From assembly GCA_023429265.1 (NCBI GenBank), contig JAEYVS010000039.1, positions 1-20,115 of the forward strand: DNA of 20,115 bases, written 5' to 3'. How positions within the stretch are numbered: position 1 is the first letter of the stretch; each line of letters begins with the position of its first letter. This DNA comes from Bacteroidota bacterium (GTDB lineage: Bacteria > Bacteroidota > Ignavibacteria > Tepidaquicellales > Tepidaquicellaceae). The translations under genes and the position numbers were made by a program. This document shows positions 1 to 7,474 of this stretch, piece by piece. The notes beneath the pieces are model-generated. The model was not told the DNA's origin. It ran no database searches and saw only the letters and a list, made by a program, of their open reading frames with translations.

Positions 1-656
1 GGACTCATTAAAATCTTGAGAAATTCGTCTGTAACGCGTTCCTGCGAAACAACCCCGTCTTCTTTGAGGCGGTGCTTCATTTTGGTTATTGCCTCGTAAG
101 TCACAGGATCGATCTTAAAATCGAGGACTGAGGCAAACCTTATTGCCCTCATAATGCGAAGGGGGTCATCGTCAAATGTCTTTTCGGGTTCGAGGGGAGT
201 GCGTATGGTCTTATTCCGGAGGTCTTCCTGTCCGTTAAAGAGGTCAATGAGTTCACCAAACGATGTTTTATTCAGCGATACCGCCATAGCATTAATGGTA
301 AAATCTCTCCGGGCGAGGTCGTCTTCCAGTCCGGAAAATTTAATATCCGGTTTGCGTGACTCCCGATTGTAGCTTTCCTTTCTAGCAGAGGCAAACTCAA
401 TTTTATAGACATTATGATTAAGCAGTGCTGTGCCAAATTTTTTGTAAATTGCATTAAGGGATGTATTAAGTTTTTCCGCAACTTTCCCGGCAAATTCAAC
501 GCCGTCTCCCAGGACCATTATGTCAATATCAGGGGAAGTATTCCCGAGAAGATTATTTCTGACGTAACCACCTACAACATAGACACTGAGATTCATATCA
601 TCAGCTATTTCTCCAATTTGCCGCAGTATTTCATCGCGAATCTCCAAATCAGGCAA
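1..656 (-). CDS. cca: CCA tRNA nucleotidyltransferase / poly(A) polymerase family protein, N-terminal part (cut by left edge)
   Basis: This is the N-terminal part of a class II nucleotidyltransferase that adds CCA to tRNA 3' ends, or A tails to RNA; about 218 residues are visible. Signature motifs follow in order on the minus strand: the nucleotide-binding VYVVGGYVRNNLLG with the metal-binding DID shortly after, then RRDFTINAMA, then FDDDPLRIMRAIRFA. These define the head and neck domains. The C-terminal part lies beyond the window. The start is uncertain. The only early ATG (594-596) would remove the N-terminal helix that related Bacteroidota proteins have (DEILRQIGEIADD here). TTG codons at 654-656, 645-647 and 705-707 are in frame, and none has a convincing Shine-Dalgarno. 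I chose 656, which overlaps the stop of the upstream phosphoesterase by a few bases, so the genes are probably co-transcribed. CCA-adding and poly(A)-adding activities cannot be separated from this fragment. Confidence 0.9.
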   Translation of the reverse strand, partial: MPDLEIRDEILRQIGEIADDMNLSVYVVGGYVRNNLLGNTSPDIDIMVLGDGVEFAGKVAEKLNTSLNAIYKKFGTALLNHNVYKIEFASARKESYNRESRKPDIKFSGLEDDLARRDFTINAMAVSLNKTSFGELIDLFNGQEDLRNKTIRTPLEPEKTFDDDPLRIMRAIRFASVLDFKIDPVTYEAITKMKHRLKEDGVVSQERVTDEFLKILMS

Positions 657-1536
657 TGGTTTTTTTGATGAGATTAAACGGTTTTTCTCCCGCGGATGGA
701 TTTCCAATTTCCATAATGTGGTATTGTCTTTCGCCTGTTTCGGTAAATGGAAATGAGCATCCTGAAGAATTGATAAAAAAGCTGCCTTTCCTGGCATATG
801 TATCTGTAATGTGAGTATGCCCGTGAAGCACGGCATTAACTTTTTTCTTCTTAAATAGTTCGAACAACTCTGACTTTTGGTGGAGCCGCATTTTTTCCTG
901 CTCGGATTTCAACCATAAAGAATGCTCAGGGTGCGCTTTTGATTCGCCCGGTTTATTAAAATGATGATGTATCAATACAAGCTTTATCTTATCTTTAATT
1001 GATTCATTCGCGAGGAGATTTTTGATGGTTTCGAATTGGGACTTGCTAACGTAGCCGTTCGTTCCAAGAGGATTCATATACTGAGAGTACTTTGCGACAG
1101 AATTAATTCCTATGACAGCACATTGCTCATTAAGGACTTTGGCATAAGGCAGGAAAGAATTTTCACCAGTGAGCGTGTAATCAAATGTTTCAATGAATGA
1201 ATCATAAAATTGGGTAAGCTTTTGATCGTAATTAAGCTTCCGGCAATGTACCGGGTACAAGTAAAAGGGGAGCTCCGGTGACGGACCACCAAAAATATCG
1301 TGGTTTCCGGGTATAACACTGAGCTTATGCGAAGAAAGCAAATCGAATTCTAATAGTAATGCCCTGATATACTCATAGTCTCTTTCATCCGCATAGTCCG
1401 CTATGTCACCTGTAAGAACGATATGGTCACATCCGGAAGAAAGAGCGTCATCGACAAGCTGTCTGAATTTCCCGAGATTTGGCTCCGGATTGTCATACTT
1501 TATGTGCAGATCAGTAATATGCGCTATTCTATACAT
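649..1536 (-). CDS. calcineurin-like metallophosphoesterase (CpdA/Icc-like)
   Basis: This 295-residue cytosolic phosphoesterase has all five family metal-binding blocks: D9-x-H11 (TDLH), G43-D44 (GDIAD), GNHD at 77-80, an IHHH block at 189-192 and GHTH at 239-242. Such proteins use a dinuclear metal centre to cleave phosphodiesters or phosphomonoesters. The order and spacing resemble the 3',5'-cyclic nucleotide phosphodiesterase CpdA group, but the substrate cannot be read from sequence. No signal peptide is visible. The ATG start sits directly behind a 15-bp tandem duplication derived from the end of the preceding oxidoreductase gene (see findings). Its stop overlaps the probable start of the CCA enzyme, which supports one transcript. 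Confidence in the fold is high and in the substrate low. Confidence 0.92.
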   Translation of the reverse strand: MYRIAHITDLHIKYDNPEPNLGKFRQLVDDALSSGCDHIVLTGDIADYADERDYEYIRALLLEFDLLSSHKLSVIPGNHDIFGGPSPELPFYLYPVHCRKLNYDQKLTQFYDSFIETFDYTLTGENSFLPYAKVLNEQCAVIGINSVAKYSQYMNPLGTNGYVSKSQFETIKNLLANESIKDKIKLVLIHHHFNKPGESKAHPEHSLWLKSEQEKMRLHQKSELFELFKKKKVNAVLHGHTHITDTYARKGSFFINSSGCSFPFTETGERQYHIMEIGNPSAGEKPFNLIKKTIA

Positions 1537-1565
1537 TAGATATTGTTAAGTTAGATATTGTTAAG
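1536..1565. repeat. 15-bp perfect tandem duplication at a gene junction
   Basis: The unit TTAGATATTGTTAAG (plus strand) occurs at 1536-1550 and again, without any gap, at 1551-1565. On the minus strand each copy reads CTT AAC AAT ATC TAA, the last four codons and the stop of the oxidoreductase gene. The copy nearer the phosphoesterase supplies the first base of that gene's ATG. Confidence 0.97.
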
Positions 1566-2561
1566 TTGCTTTAATGAACTATCTACTTCTTTAATTATTT
1601 TTCCGGCTACCTCGATAGCCTGTTTTCCGTCTTCAAGTGTTACCAGAGGTTCCTTATCCTGAGTAATGGAAACAAAAAAGCTCATTAACTCAAACTTAAG
1701 AGGGTTTATGTCGTCTATAACAGGACGTTCATAAATTACCTTCGCCCCGTTTTCGAGCTCTATGCCTCCAAGCCCAAAGGATCCTCCTTTCTTAGAATCA
1801 TCCGTGGAGAGCTTAAAGACTTCAGAGAGATTCTGAAGGAAGTCTATTGAAATATAAGCATTTTTCTGGAAAATTCTCATCTTACGCATTTTAGACTGCG
1901 AAATACGCGAGGCTGTAACATTTGCGACACATCCATTCTCAAATGTAATTCGGGCATTAGCAATGTCTATCTTTCCCGTAATAATGGCTACGCCATTCGC
2001 ATCAATCTTTGTAACGGGTGATTTAACAAGATTCAGAATTATGTCGATATCGTGAATCATCAGGTCGTGAATAACGGATACATCAGTCCCGCGAGGATTG
2101 AACTGAGCCAGGCGATGAGACTCTATGAATATAGGAGCCAGGCTATATTCATCCAGGGCAAGGATAGCGGGGTTAAAGCGTTCGATGTGCCCTATCTGAA
2201 TTTTAGCGGGGTTATCTTTTGCAAGGTCTATGAGCTTTTGAGCTTCTTCAGCATCCGACGTTACAGGCTTTTCAATAAAGATGTTTATGTTTTTTTGAAG
2301 AGCTTTTTTTGCAATCTCGTAATGAGTGGATGTAGGAGTTACGATGATCAATGTATCAGATGATTCGATGGCTTCATCCAAAGAATGGAATGCTCTTACT
2401 TTTTCATCTGAAGATACCTGTGAAAGATTTTCGGGATCAGTATCATATATTCCGATAAGATTGATGTTCTCGTTTTCACCTGCTATCTCTTTCAGGATGC
2501 GAAGATGGGTTTTTCCAAGGTGTCCAACTCCGATTAAACTTGCATTGATGTATTTATTCAT
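1551..2561 (-). CDS. Gfo/Idh/MocA family NAD(P)-dependent oxidoreductase
   Basis: This 336-residue protein has an N-terminal Rossmann domain with the dinucleotide motif GVGHLG at 11-16, the EKP signature at 97-99 (EKPVT) that positions the nicotinamide and catalytic lysine, and a C-terminal alpha/beta substrate domain. The segments GHIERFNPA (124-132) and the D166-x-x-x-H170 pair in VIHDLMIHDID match the sugar-dehydrogenase branch. That branch includes UDP-N-acetylglucosamine 3-dehydrogenase-like (GnnA-type) enzymes, but no partner aminotransferase or lpx gene is next to it here, so the sugar substrate is open. The ATG start at 2559-2561 lies 22 bp after the CDF transporter. The last codons are duplicated immediately downstream of the stop without changing the protein. 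Confidence 0.9.
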   Translation of the reverse strand: MNKYINASLIGVGHLGKTHLRILKEIAGENENINLIGIYDTDPENLSQVSSDEKVRAFHSLDEAIESSDTLIIVTPTSTHYEIAKKALQKNINIFIEKPVTSDAEEAQKLIDLAKDNPAKIQIGHIERFNPAILALDEYSLAPIFIESHRLAQFNPRGTDVSVIHDLMIHDIDIILNLVKSPVTKIDANGVAIITGKIDIANARITFENGCVANVTASRISQSKMRKMRIFQKNAYISIDFLQNLSEVFKLSTDDSKKGGSFGLGGIELENGAKVIYERPVIDDINPLKFELMSFFVSITQDKEPLVTLEDGKQAIEVAGKIIKEVDSSLKQLNNI

Positions 2562-2583
2562 CTAAAGTTATTAAAATTCTAAT

Positions 2584-3999
2584 TTATTTTCCCGGTTCAG
2601 CGTGAATTATCACGTTTGTAATATTCGGATTTTGTTCTTTTAAATTAAGATAAATTTTACTTTCCAGTAATGTAACAAGATCGTGAACTTCTTCAAATGA
2701 CAATATGGGCTTGAATTCACAGGAAAGAGATACCCTAATCTTACCGGCCGTACTGATGACTTTTAATTCATAAAACTCATTAACTTCTTTTACATTTTTA
2801 AGGACTTTATGAACTTCCTGAATGACAACTCCAGATCTCTCCGTGATGTCGATTGTATCTAAGACTACATCCCCAGGTTCATCTATGTGTATTTTCACTT
2901 TTGAAATAACAGGGATCTTCTCAATGATCCTTTCTTCTATCTGAGTAATGATATTATGAGCGACGACCATATCATTCGTGGATTCCACCTCGACGTGGAG
3001 CTCCGTGAAAATCTCGTTATCTATTTTATGTGAGAAAATATCGTGTGATCTCATTCCAAATTCATTTACGATCATTTTAATCTTATCATTGATCGTTTCT
3101 TTATCTGTCTCGATAGGTTCTGCGTGGATGATAATGTCGGCATTCGGGGCAATTTCCTTAATATTGCGTTCGACTGCGTCTGTAATCTCGTGCGCCCGTG
3201 AGAATGGTATTATGCGGCTTATAAATATAGTCATATCGATGAAAATCCGCGCGCCTGTGCTCCTTATTCGGTAAGTGCTTACATCTTCCACACCTTCAAC
3301 CTTTTTAGTCTCTTTCAGTATTTTTTCGGAAAGTCCTTCGGGGACTTTATCCATCAGGGAGTTAAACGATTTTACGGCAAGGTTGAATCCAAGGTAAAGG
3401 ATAATGAATGAAACCAGTATAGCCCCAATGGCATCCGCGCTTTCGTTTACCCCAAAATAGGTCAGCAAGAGCGCGAGAATGACAACTGATGAAGTAAGGA
3501 TATCTGACGAGAAATGAAGTGCATCTGCTTCGAGAGCCTGGGAATAAGTTTCCTTTGCAATTTTTTTCAGAGCCCGGCTTCTACGCCAGTCTATAAATAT
3601 TGTAATAAGGAGAACGCCGATAGTCCATAAGCCTATATTCAGGTCAGGCTGTTTTCCAAGAAAAAGGCGGTTTATCGCTTCATATATAATATAAGCGCTT
3701 GTCGCGAACAAGATCAAAACCTGGAATAGCGCGGAGAAACTTTCTCCTTTATCGTGTCCGTAATGGTGGTCATTATCGGGCGGTTTAGACGCGAACTTGA
3801 TGAATATGATCGTCATTATGCAGGCAATGATGTCAATTGCCGAGTGAAAGACTTCGGACAGAACGGCAAGACTTCCGCTAAAATAAGCGGCAATGACCTT
3901 GATGATGGTTATGAACAAAGCTGCCCAAAGCGAAGACTTTGCCACCGCGATCTTTTTGCGTTTAATGAGTTCGTTATTTAATTCAAAGCTTTGTTCCAA
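2584..3999 (-). CDS. cation diffusion facilitator (CDF) transporter with three tandem cytoplasmic domains
   Basis: This inner-membrane divalent metal/proton antiporter probably exports Zn or a similar metal. Counting from the TTG at 3997-3999 it has 471 residues, against about 300 in a standard CDF protein. The six-helix domain fills roughly residues 18-218. The metal site is H52-x3-D56 in TM2 and H162-x3-D166 in TM5. This HD-HD pattern occurs in Zn-selective members, whereas E. coli YiiP has DD-HD. The expected GHDKGES loop follows TM2. The extra length is cytoplasmic: three successive units of about 75-90 residues (near 219-295, 300-375 and 380-469). Each ends in a similar strand: ADIIIHAEP, SKVKIHIDEP and TNVIIHAEP. 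No ATG precedes TM1. A TTG at 4051-4053 is also possible but would overlap the permease gene by 71 bp rather than 17. Confidence 0.9.
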   Translation of the reverse strand: MEQSFELNNELIKRKKIAVAKSSLWAALFITIIKVIAAYFSGSLAVLSEVFHSAIDIIACIMTIIFIKFASKPPDNDHHYGHDKGESFSALFQVLILFATSAYIIYEAINRLFLGKQPDLNIGLWTIGVLLITIFIDWRRSRALKKIAKETYSQALEADALHFSSDILTSSVVILALLLTYFGVNESADAIGAILVSFIILYLGFNLAVKSFNSLMDKVPEGLSEKILKETKKVEGVEDVSTYRIRSTGARIFIDMTIFISRIIPFSRAHEITDAVERNIKEIAPNADIIIHAEPIETDKETINDKIKMIVNEFGMRSHDIFSHKIDNEIFTELHVEVESTNDMVVAHNIITQIEERIIEKIPVISKVKIHIDEPGDVVLDTIDITERSGVVIQEVHKVLKNVKEVNEFYELKVISTAGKIRVSLSCEFKPILSFEEVHDLVTLLESKIYLNLKEQNPNITNVIIHAEPGK

Positions 4000-4903
4000 G
4001 CAGCGCTGATTTATCGATTTTATTAGTAGTTCGCTGAGCAATGAATACACCAATCAATGTTATTACAGCCCCTAACATAAAGTATGAAGAGAGCTCCTCA
4101 CCCAGTAATAGCCACGAGAATACGATGGTAATGATAGGGGAGGTGTTTGTGAGTGTTGTGAGGGTGCTTGTGTTAATGATCTTTGTAGAATACGTATAAA
4201 TGAAATACCCTCCGAAAGCAACAACAACCGATAGATGAAAGAACGCAAGCCATCCGGTGGTGGTAACCCTCGCGAAACCTGTATTTGTAGTGTCAAGTAG
4301 GAATACAGGTACAAACATAATCATCCCCATTATAAATGCTATCGTCGATGTTTTGAGAGTGCCGTATTTTTCCACCATACTCTTGCTGAATACGAGATAT
4401 AATGACCAGCTGAAAACAGCCAGGAACAGGAGTATATCACCTATGAGTATGGATTCGTCCGGCTTGACGAAGATTCCCTCCCAGAATATTACAAGTATTC
4501 CTATAATCGAAAGTGAGATGGCAAACAGCTTTTTGGCGGAGAACTTATCGGATTTGATGAGTATCGAAGTAATAAAAACAAACAATGGAGTGCACGCATA
4601 AAAAACACCCGAGTGTGAAGCCGTGGACAGCTTAACACCATACAGAAAGAAGAACTGATTAACCGGTATGACAAGCGCGCCAAGTAATAAAAACAACGGA
4701 ATATCCTTTTTATCTATCTTAAAATTCTTACGCTTAAAACTCTTACGGCTTACATAGAAAACAATCAACAGCAGCAGGGTAGCCAGCCCGAACCTATAGA
4801 ATGCCAGTGAGAGAGGTGATATCTGCTGAACGGCATATCTGGCGGCAATGGGCGTAAAAGCAGCAGTGAGCGTAAGAAAAATTATAATAAAAGCCTTTTT
4901 CAT
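3983..4903 (-). CDS. DMT superfamily (EamA-type) permease
   Basis: This 306-residue integral membrane protein has about ten hydrophobic helices arranged as two EamA repeats (roughly residues 3-140 and 150-292). It opens with a helix followed by PIAARYAVQQISP, the typical N-terminal repeat signature of drug/metabolite transporters. The second repeat carries TLTTLTNTSPIITIVFSWLLLGE, the usual late-helix motif. Family members export amino acids, nucleobases or other metabolites, and the substrate cannot be assigned. The ATG start at 4901-4903 follows the terminator of the neighbouring transcription unit by about 35 bp, so this is probably the first gene of the leftmost operon. Its end overlaps the start of the CDF transporter, which suggests translational coupling between the two. 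Confidence 0.9.
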   Translation of the reverse strand: MKKAFIIIFLTLTAAFTPIAARYAVQQISPLSLAFYRFGLATLLLLIVFYVSRKSFKRKNFKIDKKDIPLFLLLGALVIPVNQFFFLYGVKLSTASHSGVFYACTPLFVFITSILIKSDKFSAKKLFAISLSIIGILVIFWEGIFVKPDESILIGDILLFLAVFSWSLYLVFSKSMVEKYGTLKTSTIAFIMGMIMFVPVFLLDTTNTGFARVTTTGWLAFFHLSVVVAFGGYFIYTYSTKIINTSTLTTLTNTSPIITIVFSWLLLGEELSSYFMLGAVITLIGVFIAQRTTNKIDKSALLGTKL

Positions 4904-4938
4904 TCAATGCCGCAGTTAGATTCTTTTGCAAACGCAAA

Positions 4939-4961
4939 CGGGACGGATTTTTTCCGCCCCG
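4939..4961 (-). terminator. hairpin terminator after the aldolase / small basic protein unit
   Basis: On the minus strand CGGGGCGGA, a five-A loop and TCCGTCCCG form a 9-bp stem with one G-U pair. A TTTGCGTTTG stretch follows. The hairpin lies 26 bp after the stop of the small basic gene and before the permease start. The T-tract is interrupted, so termination strength is uncertain. Confidence 0.65.
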
Positions 4962-4986
4962 ATAAAGTATAAAATTGTGTAATGAA

Positions 4987-5103
4987 TTACTTAGAAGCGG
5001 AAGTATCGCTCTTTTTATTTTTGAGCGATTCCTTGATCTTGTTCTTTCTTGCGTCTTTAGCTTTTTTGTGCTTCTTGATAGCTGTCTTTTTTGCTTTGTT
5101 CAT
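4987..5103 (-). CDS. 38-residue lysine-rich small protein
   Basis: An ATG at 5101-5103 opens a 38-codon frame, beginning MNKAKKTAIKKHKKAKDARK, that ends in TAA at 4987-4989. About two fifths of the residues are lysine or arginine, hydrophobic residues are nearly absent and no membrane segment is possible. The composition is that of an RNA-binding, ribosome-associated small protein, but I do not recognise a named family and it is not the usual Bacteroidota bTHX sequence. It sits 44 bp after the aldolase stop and directly before the hairpin terminator, so it is probably the last gene of that unit. Support for its being real: a clean ATG, a biased but coherent composition, and a terminator placed just after it. 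A chance ORF in AT-rich DNA remains possible because poly-lysine frames arise easily there. Confidence 0.65.
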   Translation of the reverse strand: MNKAKKTAIKKHKKAKDARKNKIKESLKNKKSDTSASK

Positions 5104-5147
5104 TGATATTATTTATTGTTATTGTTTTTTATTAATTACTTTTTTTA

Positions 5148-6206
5148 TTATGCTATTGTAACCTGTTTTTCTAGATATACGTCTTGAATCGCATTTAACA
5201 GTTCAATGCCGTCATTCATAGGTTTTTGGAATGCTTTTCTACCGGAAATCAGACCCATTCCGCCTGCGCGTTTATTTATAACGGCTGTCTTTACCGCTTC
5301 CTGCATATCGGAGTCACCTTTACCGGTGGACGCTCCTCCTGAATTAATTAACCCCGCTCTGCCCATATAGCAGTTTGCTACCTGGTACCTGGTGAGGTCA
5401 ATCGGATTATCTGTTGAAAGCTTATCGTAAACGAGCTTGTGTGTCTTTCCAAATTTCAGAGCATTGTAGCCGCCGTTGTTTTCGGGAAGCTTTTGTTTAA
5501 TAATGTCGGCTTCTATGGTTACGCCGAGGTGGTTTGCCTGACCCGTAAGGTCGGCAGAAACGTGATAATCTTTTTCATCGGTCTTGAACGATGAATTTCT
5601 CAAGTAACACCATAGGATAGTTGCAAGTCCAAGTTCGTGTGCGAAAGCAAAAGCCTCTGAAACCTCCTGTATCTGTCTGGACGATTCATCTGAACCGAAG
5701 TAGATAGTTGCACCGATAGCAACAGCACCCATATCAAATGCCTGCTGAACATTACCGAACATTATCTGATCATACTTATTAGGGTATGAAAGAAACTCAT
5801 TATGATTTACTTTTACTACGAATGGAATCTTATGGGCATATTTCCTTGCGACTGAGCCGAGAACTCCGAGCGTAGAAGCGACAGCATTACATCCGCCTTC
5901 AATGGCGAGCTTAACGATGTTTTCCGGGTCAAAGTAAATTGGGTTCGGAGCGAAAGATGCTCCTGCGGAATGCTCAATACCCTGGTCGACAGGGAGAATT
6001 GATACGTAGCCAGTTCCTGCAAGTCTGCCGTGATCGTAAATTGATTGAAGATTCCTTAATACATTTGGGGTTCTATCGGAGCTAACCCAAACTCTATCGA
6101 TGAAGTCGCTTCCCGGAAGGTGAAGCATATCTTTTGGTATAGTAGTACACTCGTGTGAAAGTAAAGATTCATCCTTTCCGAGTAACTCTTTTATTTTGTC
6201 GATCAT
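5148..6206 (-). CDS. fbaB: class I fructose-bisphosphate aldolase (DhnA/FbaB type)
   Basis: This is a cytosolic Schiff-base aldolase that interconverts fructose 1,6-bisphosphate with dihydroxyacetone phosphate and glyceraldehyde 3-phosphate in glycolysis and gluconeogenesis. At 352 residues it has the length of E. coli FbaB. It matches that protein's conserved blocks: LPVDQGIEHS (71-80), FVVKVNHNE (129-137), LWCYLRNSSFK (198-208), HVSADLTGQANHLG (215-228) and the C-terminal NKRAGGMGLISGRKAF. The Schiff-base lysine is probably K237 in EADIIKQK, by analogy with the family. The start is an ATG at 6204-6206. The gene lies 18 bp after the YgfZ-like gene and 44 bp before the small basic gene, all in one direction, so it is probably part of one unit closed by the hairpin at 4939-4961. 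Nothing looks truncated. Confidence 0.96.
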   Translation of the reverse strand: MIDKIKELLGKDESLLSHECTTIPKDMLHLPGSDFIDRVWVSSDRTPNVLRNLQSIYDHGRLAGTGYVSILPVDQGIEHSAGASFAPNPIYFDPENIVKLAIEGGCNAVASTLGVLGSVARKYAHKIPFVVKVNHNEFLSYPNKYDQIMFGNVQQAFDMGAVAIGATIYFGSDESSRQIQEVSEAFAFAHELGLATILWCYLRNSSFKTDEKDYHVSADLTGQANHLGVTIEADIIKQKLPENNGGYNALKFGKTHKLVYDKLSTDNPIDLTRYQVANCYMGRAGLINSGGASTGKGDSDMQEAVKTAVINKRAGGMGLISGRKAFQKPMNDGIELLNAIQDVYLEKQVTIA

Positions 6207-6224
6207 TTAAATTTATTTAAGTTG

Positions 6225-7118
6225 TTATATTGCTTTTGAAATTTTGATATTAGTCTCACCATTCTCATTCCTGGAAATATAATCCGATTCAAAATCCAGG
6301 TTCACGCTTCTTATAAAACCCAATCCTTTGTATTCATTCTCGTGTTCTTTCGCGGCACTGCTGATGAATCCGGTTTCTTTTTCGTCGGTGTAGATTTTGT
6401 CGTCCGGTGAAATTGCCGAATCAGAGGATATCTTTACCATTTGTTTTGGTATCTTTCCCTGTGAATCAAGCCTCGCAATTACTTCCTGTCCTATATAACA
6501 TCCTTTTGTGTATGAAATGTATTTGTTAAGCCCGCATTCGACGGGATTAATCTGTTCGTTTATCTCATTTGGGGCAACCGGAAATCCGTGTTCTATCCTG
6601 AATAAGTTGTACTCAGATTCAGACAGCTCCTGGAACTCCGAAAACTTTTGTTTTATTTCAGAGAGTTTTTCTTTTACTCCTATTAGGATTACTTTCCCGA
6701 ATGCAAAATCGTCAAAGTAAGCGGTTACTCCGGCAATATCAGAAATCCTATTATTAGTATCGATCCCGGAATTCAAGATATTATTTACGGTTTGGATAAC
6801 ATCAGCACCGAAAAAATTCAAAGAACCATATCCTGTTTGTTTAGTGAGGGCTACATCATCCATAATGATATACTTATCCAGATGCTCAATTATCTTATCT
6901 TCGTAACCGGGGGAAGTAAGCATTAACATACCATCATTCCAGTTAATCAGGGTAACTATATCAATGATCCTGCCCTTATCATTTGTAAAGACTGTTTTTT
7001 TGTATTCTCCTGTGGGAAGTGCAGCAAGGTCATTCGTGGACATTCTATTAAAAAAATCCAGTGAATCTTTTCCTGATACGTGAATACAGCCGATAGGGCT
7101 TTCAAAGAAACTTAACAT
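6225..7118 (-). CDS. ygfZ: YgfZ/GcvT-like folate-binding protein (Fe-S cluster assembly/repair)
   Basis: This 297-residue protein has the GcvT aminomethyltransferase fold and the YgfZ signature KGCYIGQE at residues 205-212, including the single functional cysteine C207. In E. coli YgfZ uses tetrahydrofolate to support the synthesis and repair of a subset of Fe-S proteins, with effects on MiaB-dependent tRNA modification. The N-terminal segment IHVSGKDSLDFFNRMSTND also fits the family (family versions usually read V.GpDA..FL..l.Tnd). There is no glycine-cleavage partner (GcvP or GcvH) nearby, which favours YgfZ over GcvT. The ATG at 7116-7118 is one base behind the stop of the small membrane protein gene, an arrangement that suggests coupled translation. 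The aldolase gene follows after 18 bp. Confidence 0.9.
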   Translation of the reverse strand: MLSFFESPIGCIHVSGKDSLDFFNRMSTNDLAALPTGEYKKTVFTNDKGRIIDIVTLINWNDGMLMLTSPGYEDKIIEHLDKYIIMDDVALTKQTGYGSLNFFGADVIQTVNNILNSGIDTNNRISDIAGVTAYFDDFAFGKVILIGVKEKLSEIKQKFSEFQELSESEYNLFRIEHGFPVAPNEINEQINPVECGLNKYISYTKGCYIGQEVIARLDSQGKIPKQMVKISSDSAISPDDKIYTDEKETGFISSAAKEHENEYKGLGFIRSVNLDFESDYISRNENGETNIKISKAI

Positions 7119-7119
7119 A

Positions 7120-7323
7120 CTAATTCAAAAATATGGTTATGGCCATTATCGTAAGTATAAAAGTCGATGCAGCCAGCGCCAGAAAAAAGATCTTTTCGAA
7201 AATTCCCGCCAGCTTTTGCTCGTCTTTCCTTACTTTTACGGTATTTCTTGTTTCTTCCAGCATAGCATTAAATATATAAATTATAGGAATTAGAATAAAT
7301 GTAAAGAGATATGACTGATTCAC
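7120..7323 (-). CDS. small membrane protein of unknown function
   Basis: This 67-residue frame starts with GTG at 7321-7323. It has a hydrophobic N-terminal helix (about residues 5-20), a charged middle ETRNTVKVRKDEQK and a second helix (about 46-66, FFLALAASTFILTIMAITIF). I do not recognise a family. Its TAG stop is separated from the YgfZ ATG by one base, which argues that it is a genuine first gene of this unit. An internal ATG at 7261-7263 would give a 47-residue, single-helix version. Neither start has a Shine-Dalgarno, so the N-terminus is undecided. The first helix could be an artefact of AT-rich upstream DNA. Confidence 0.55.
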   Translation of the reverse strand: MNQSYLFTFILIPIIYIFNAMLEETRNTVKVRKDEQKLAGIFEKIFFLALAASTFILTIMAITIFLN

Positions 7324-7474
7324 TCATTTTTTGCGAAGAAAATCCTGTTAATTCATATATTTTAACCTAACCCGGTAAATTCACTAAAGATTGAAATTAT
7401 AATAATGGTCTTTTTTAGGATTATAATATTTATTATTTTAAAGGTTTGTATTAAGAAAGTACTCAAAGTAAAGC
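7324..7474. promoter_or_regulatory. divergent intergenic region with two ATTATAAT palindromes
   Basis: This 151-bp AT-rich stretch separates two units transcribed away from each other, so it should hold both promoters. The self-complementary octamer ATTATAAT occurs at 7396-7403 and 7420-7427, 24 bp apart start to start. They could be -10-like elements or operator half-sites, or simple AT-rich coincidence. I could not fix a promoter for either direction. Confidence 0.35.

Noticed and set aside
154..668. Plus- and minus-strand ORFs inside the left edge
   Set aside because: The region is fully explained by the minus-strand CCA/poly(A) polymerase motifs in another frame.
6225..7118. Assignment as glycine cleavage T protein (gcvT)
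   Set aside because: The KGCYIGQE signature and the length of 297 residues match YgfZ, and no glycine-cleavage genes are nearby.
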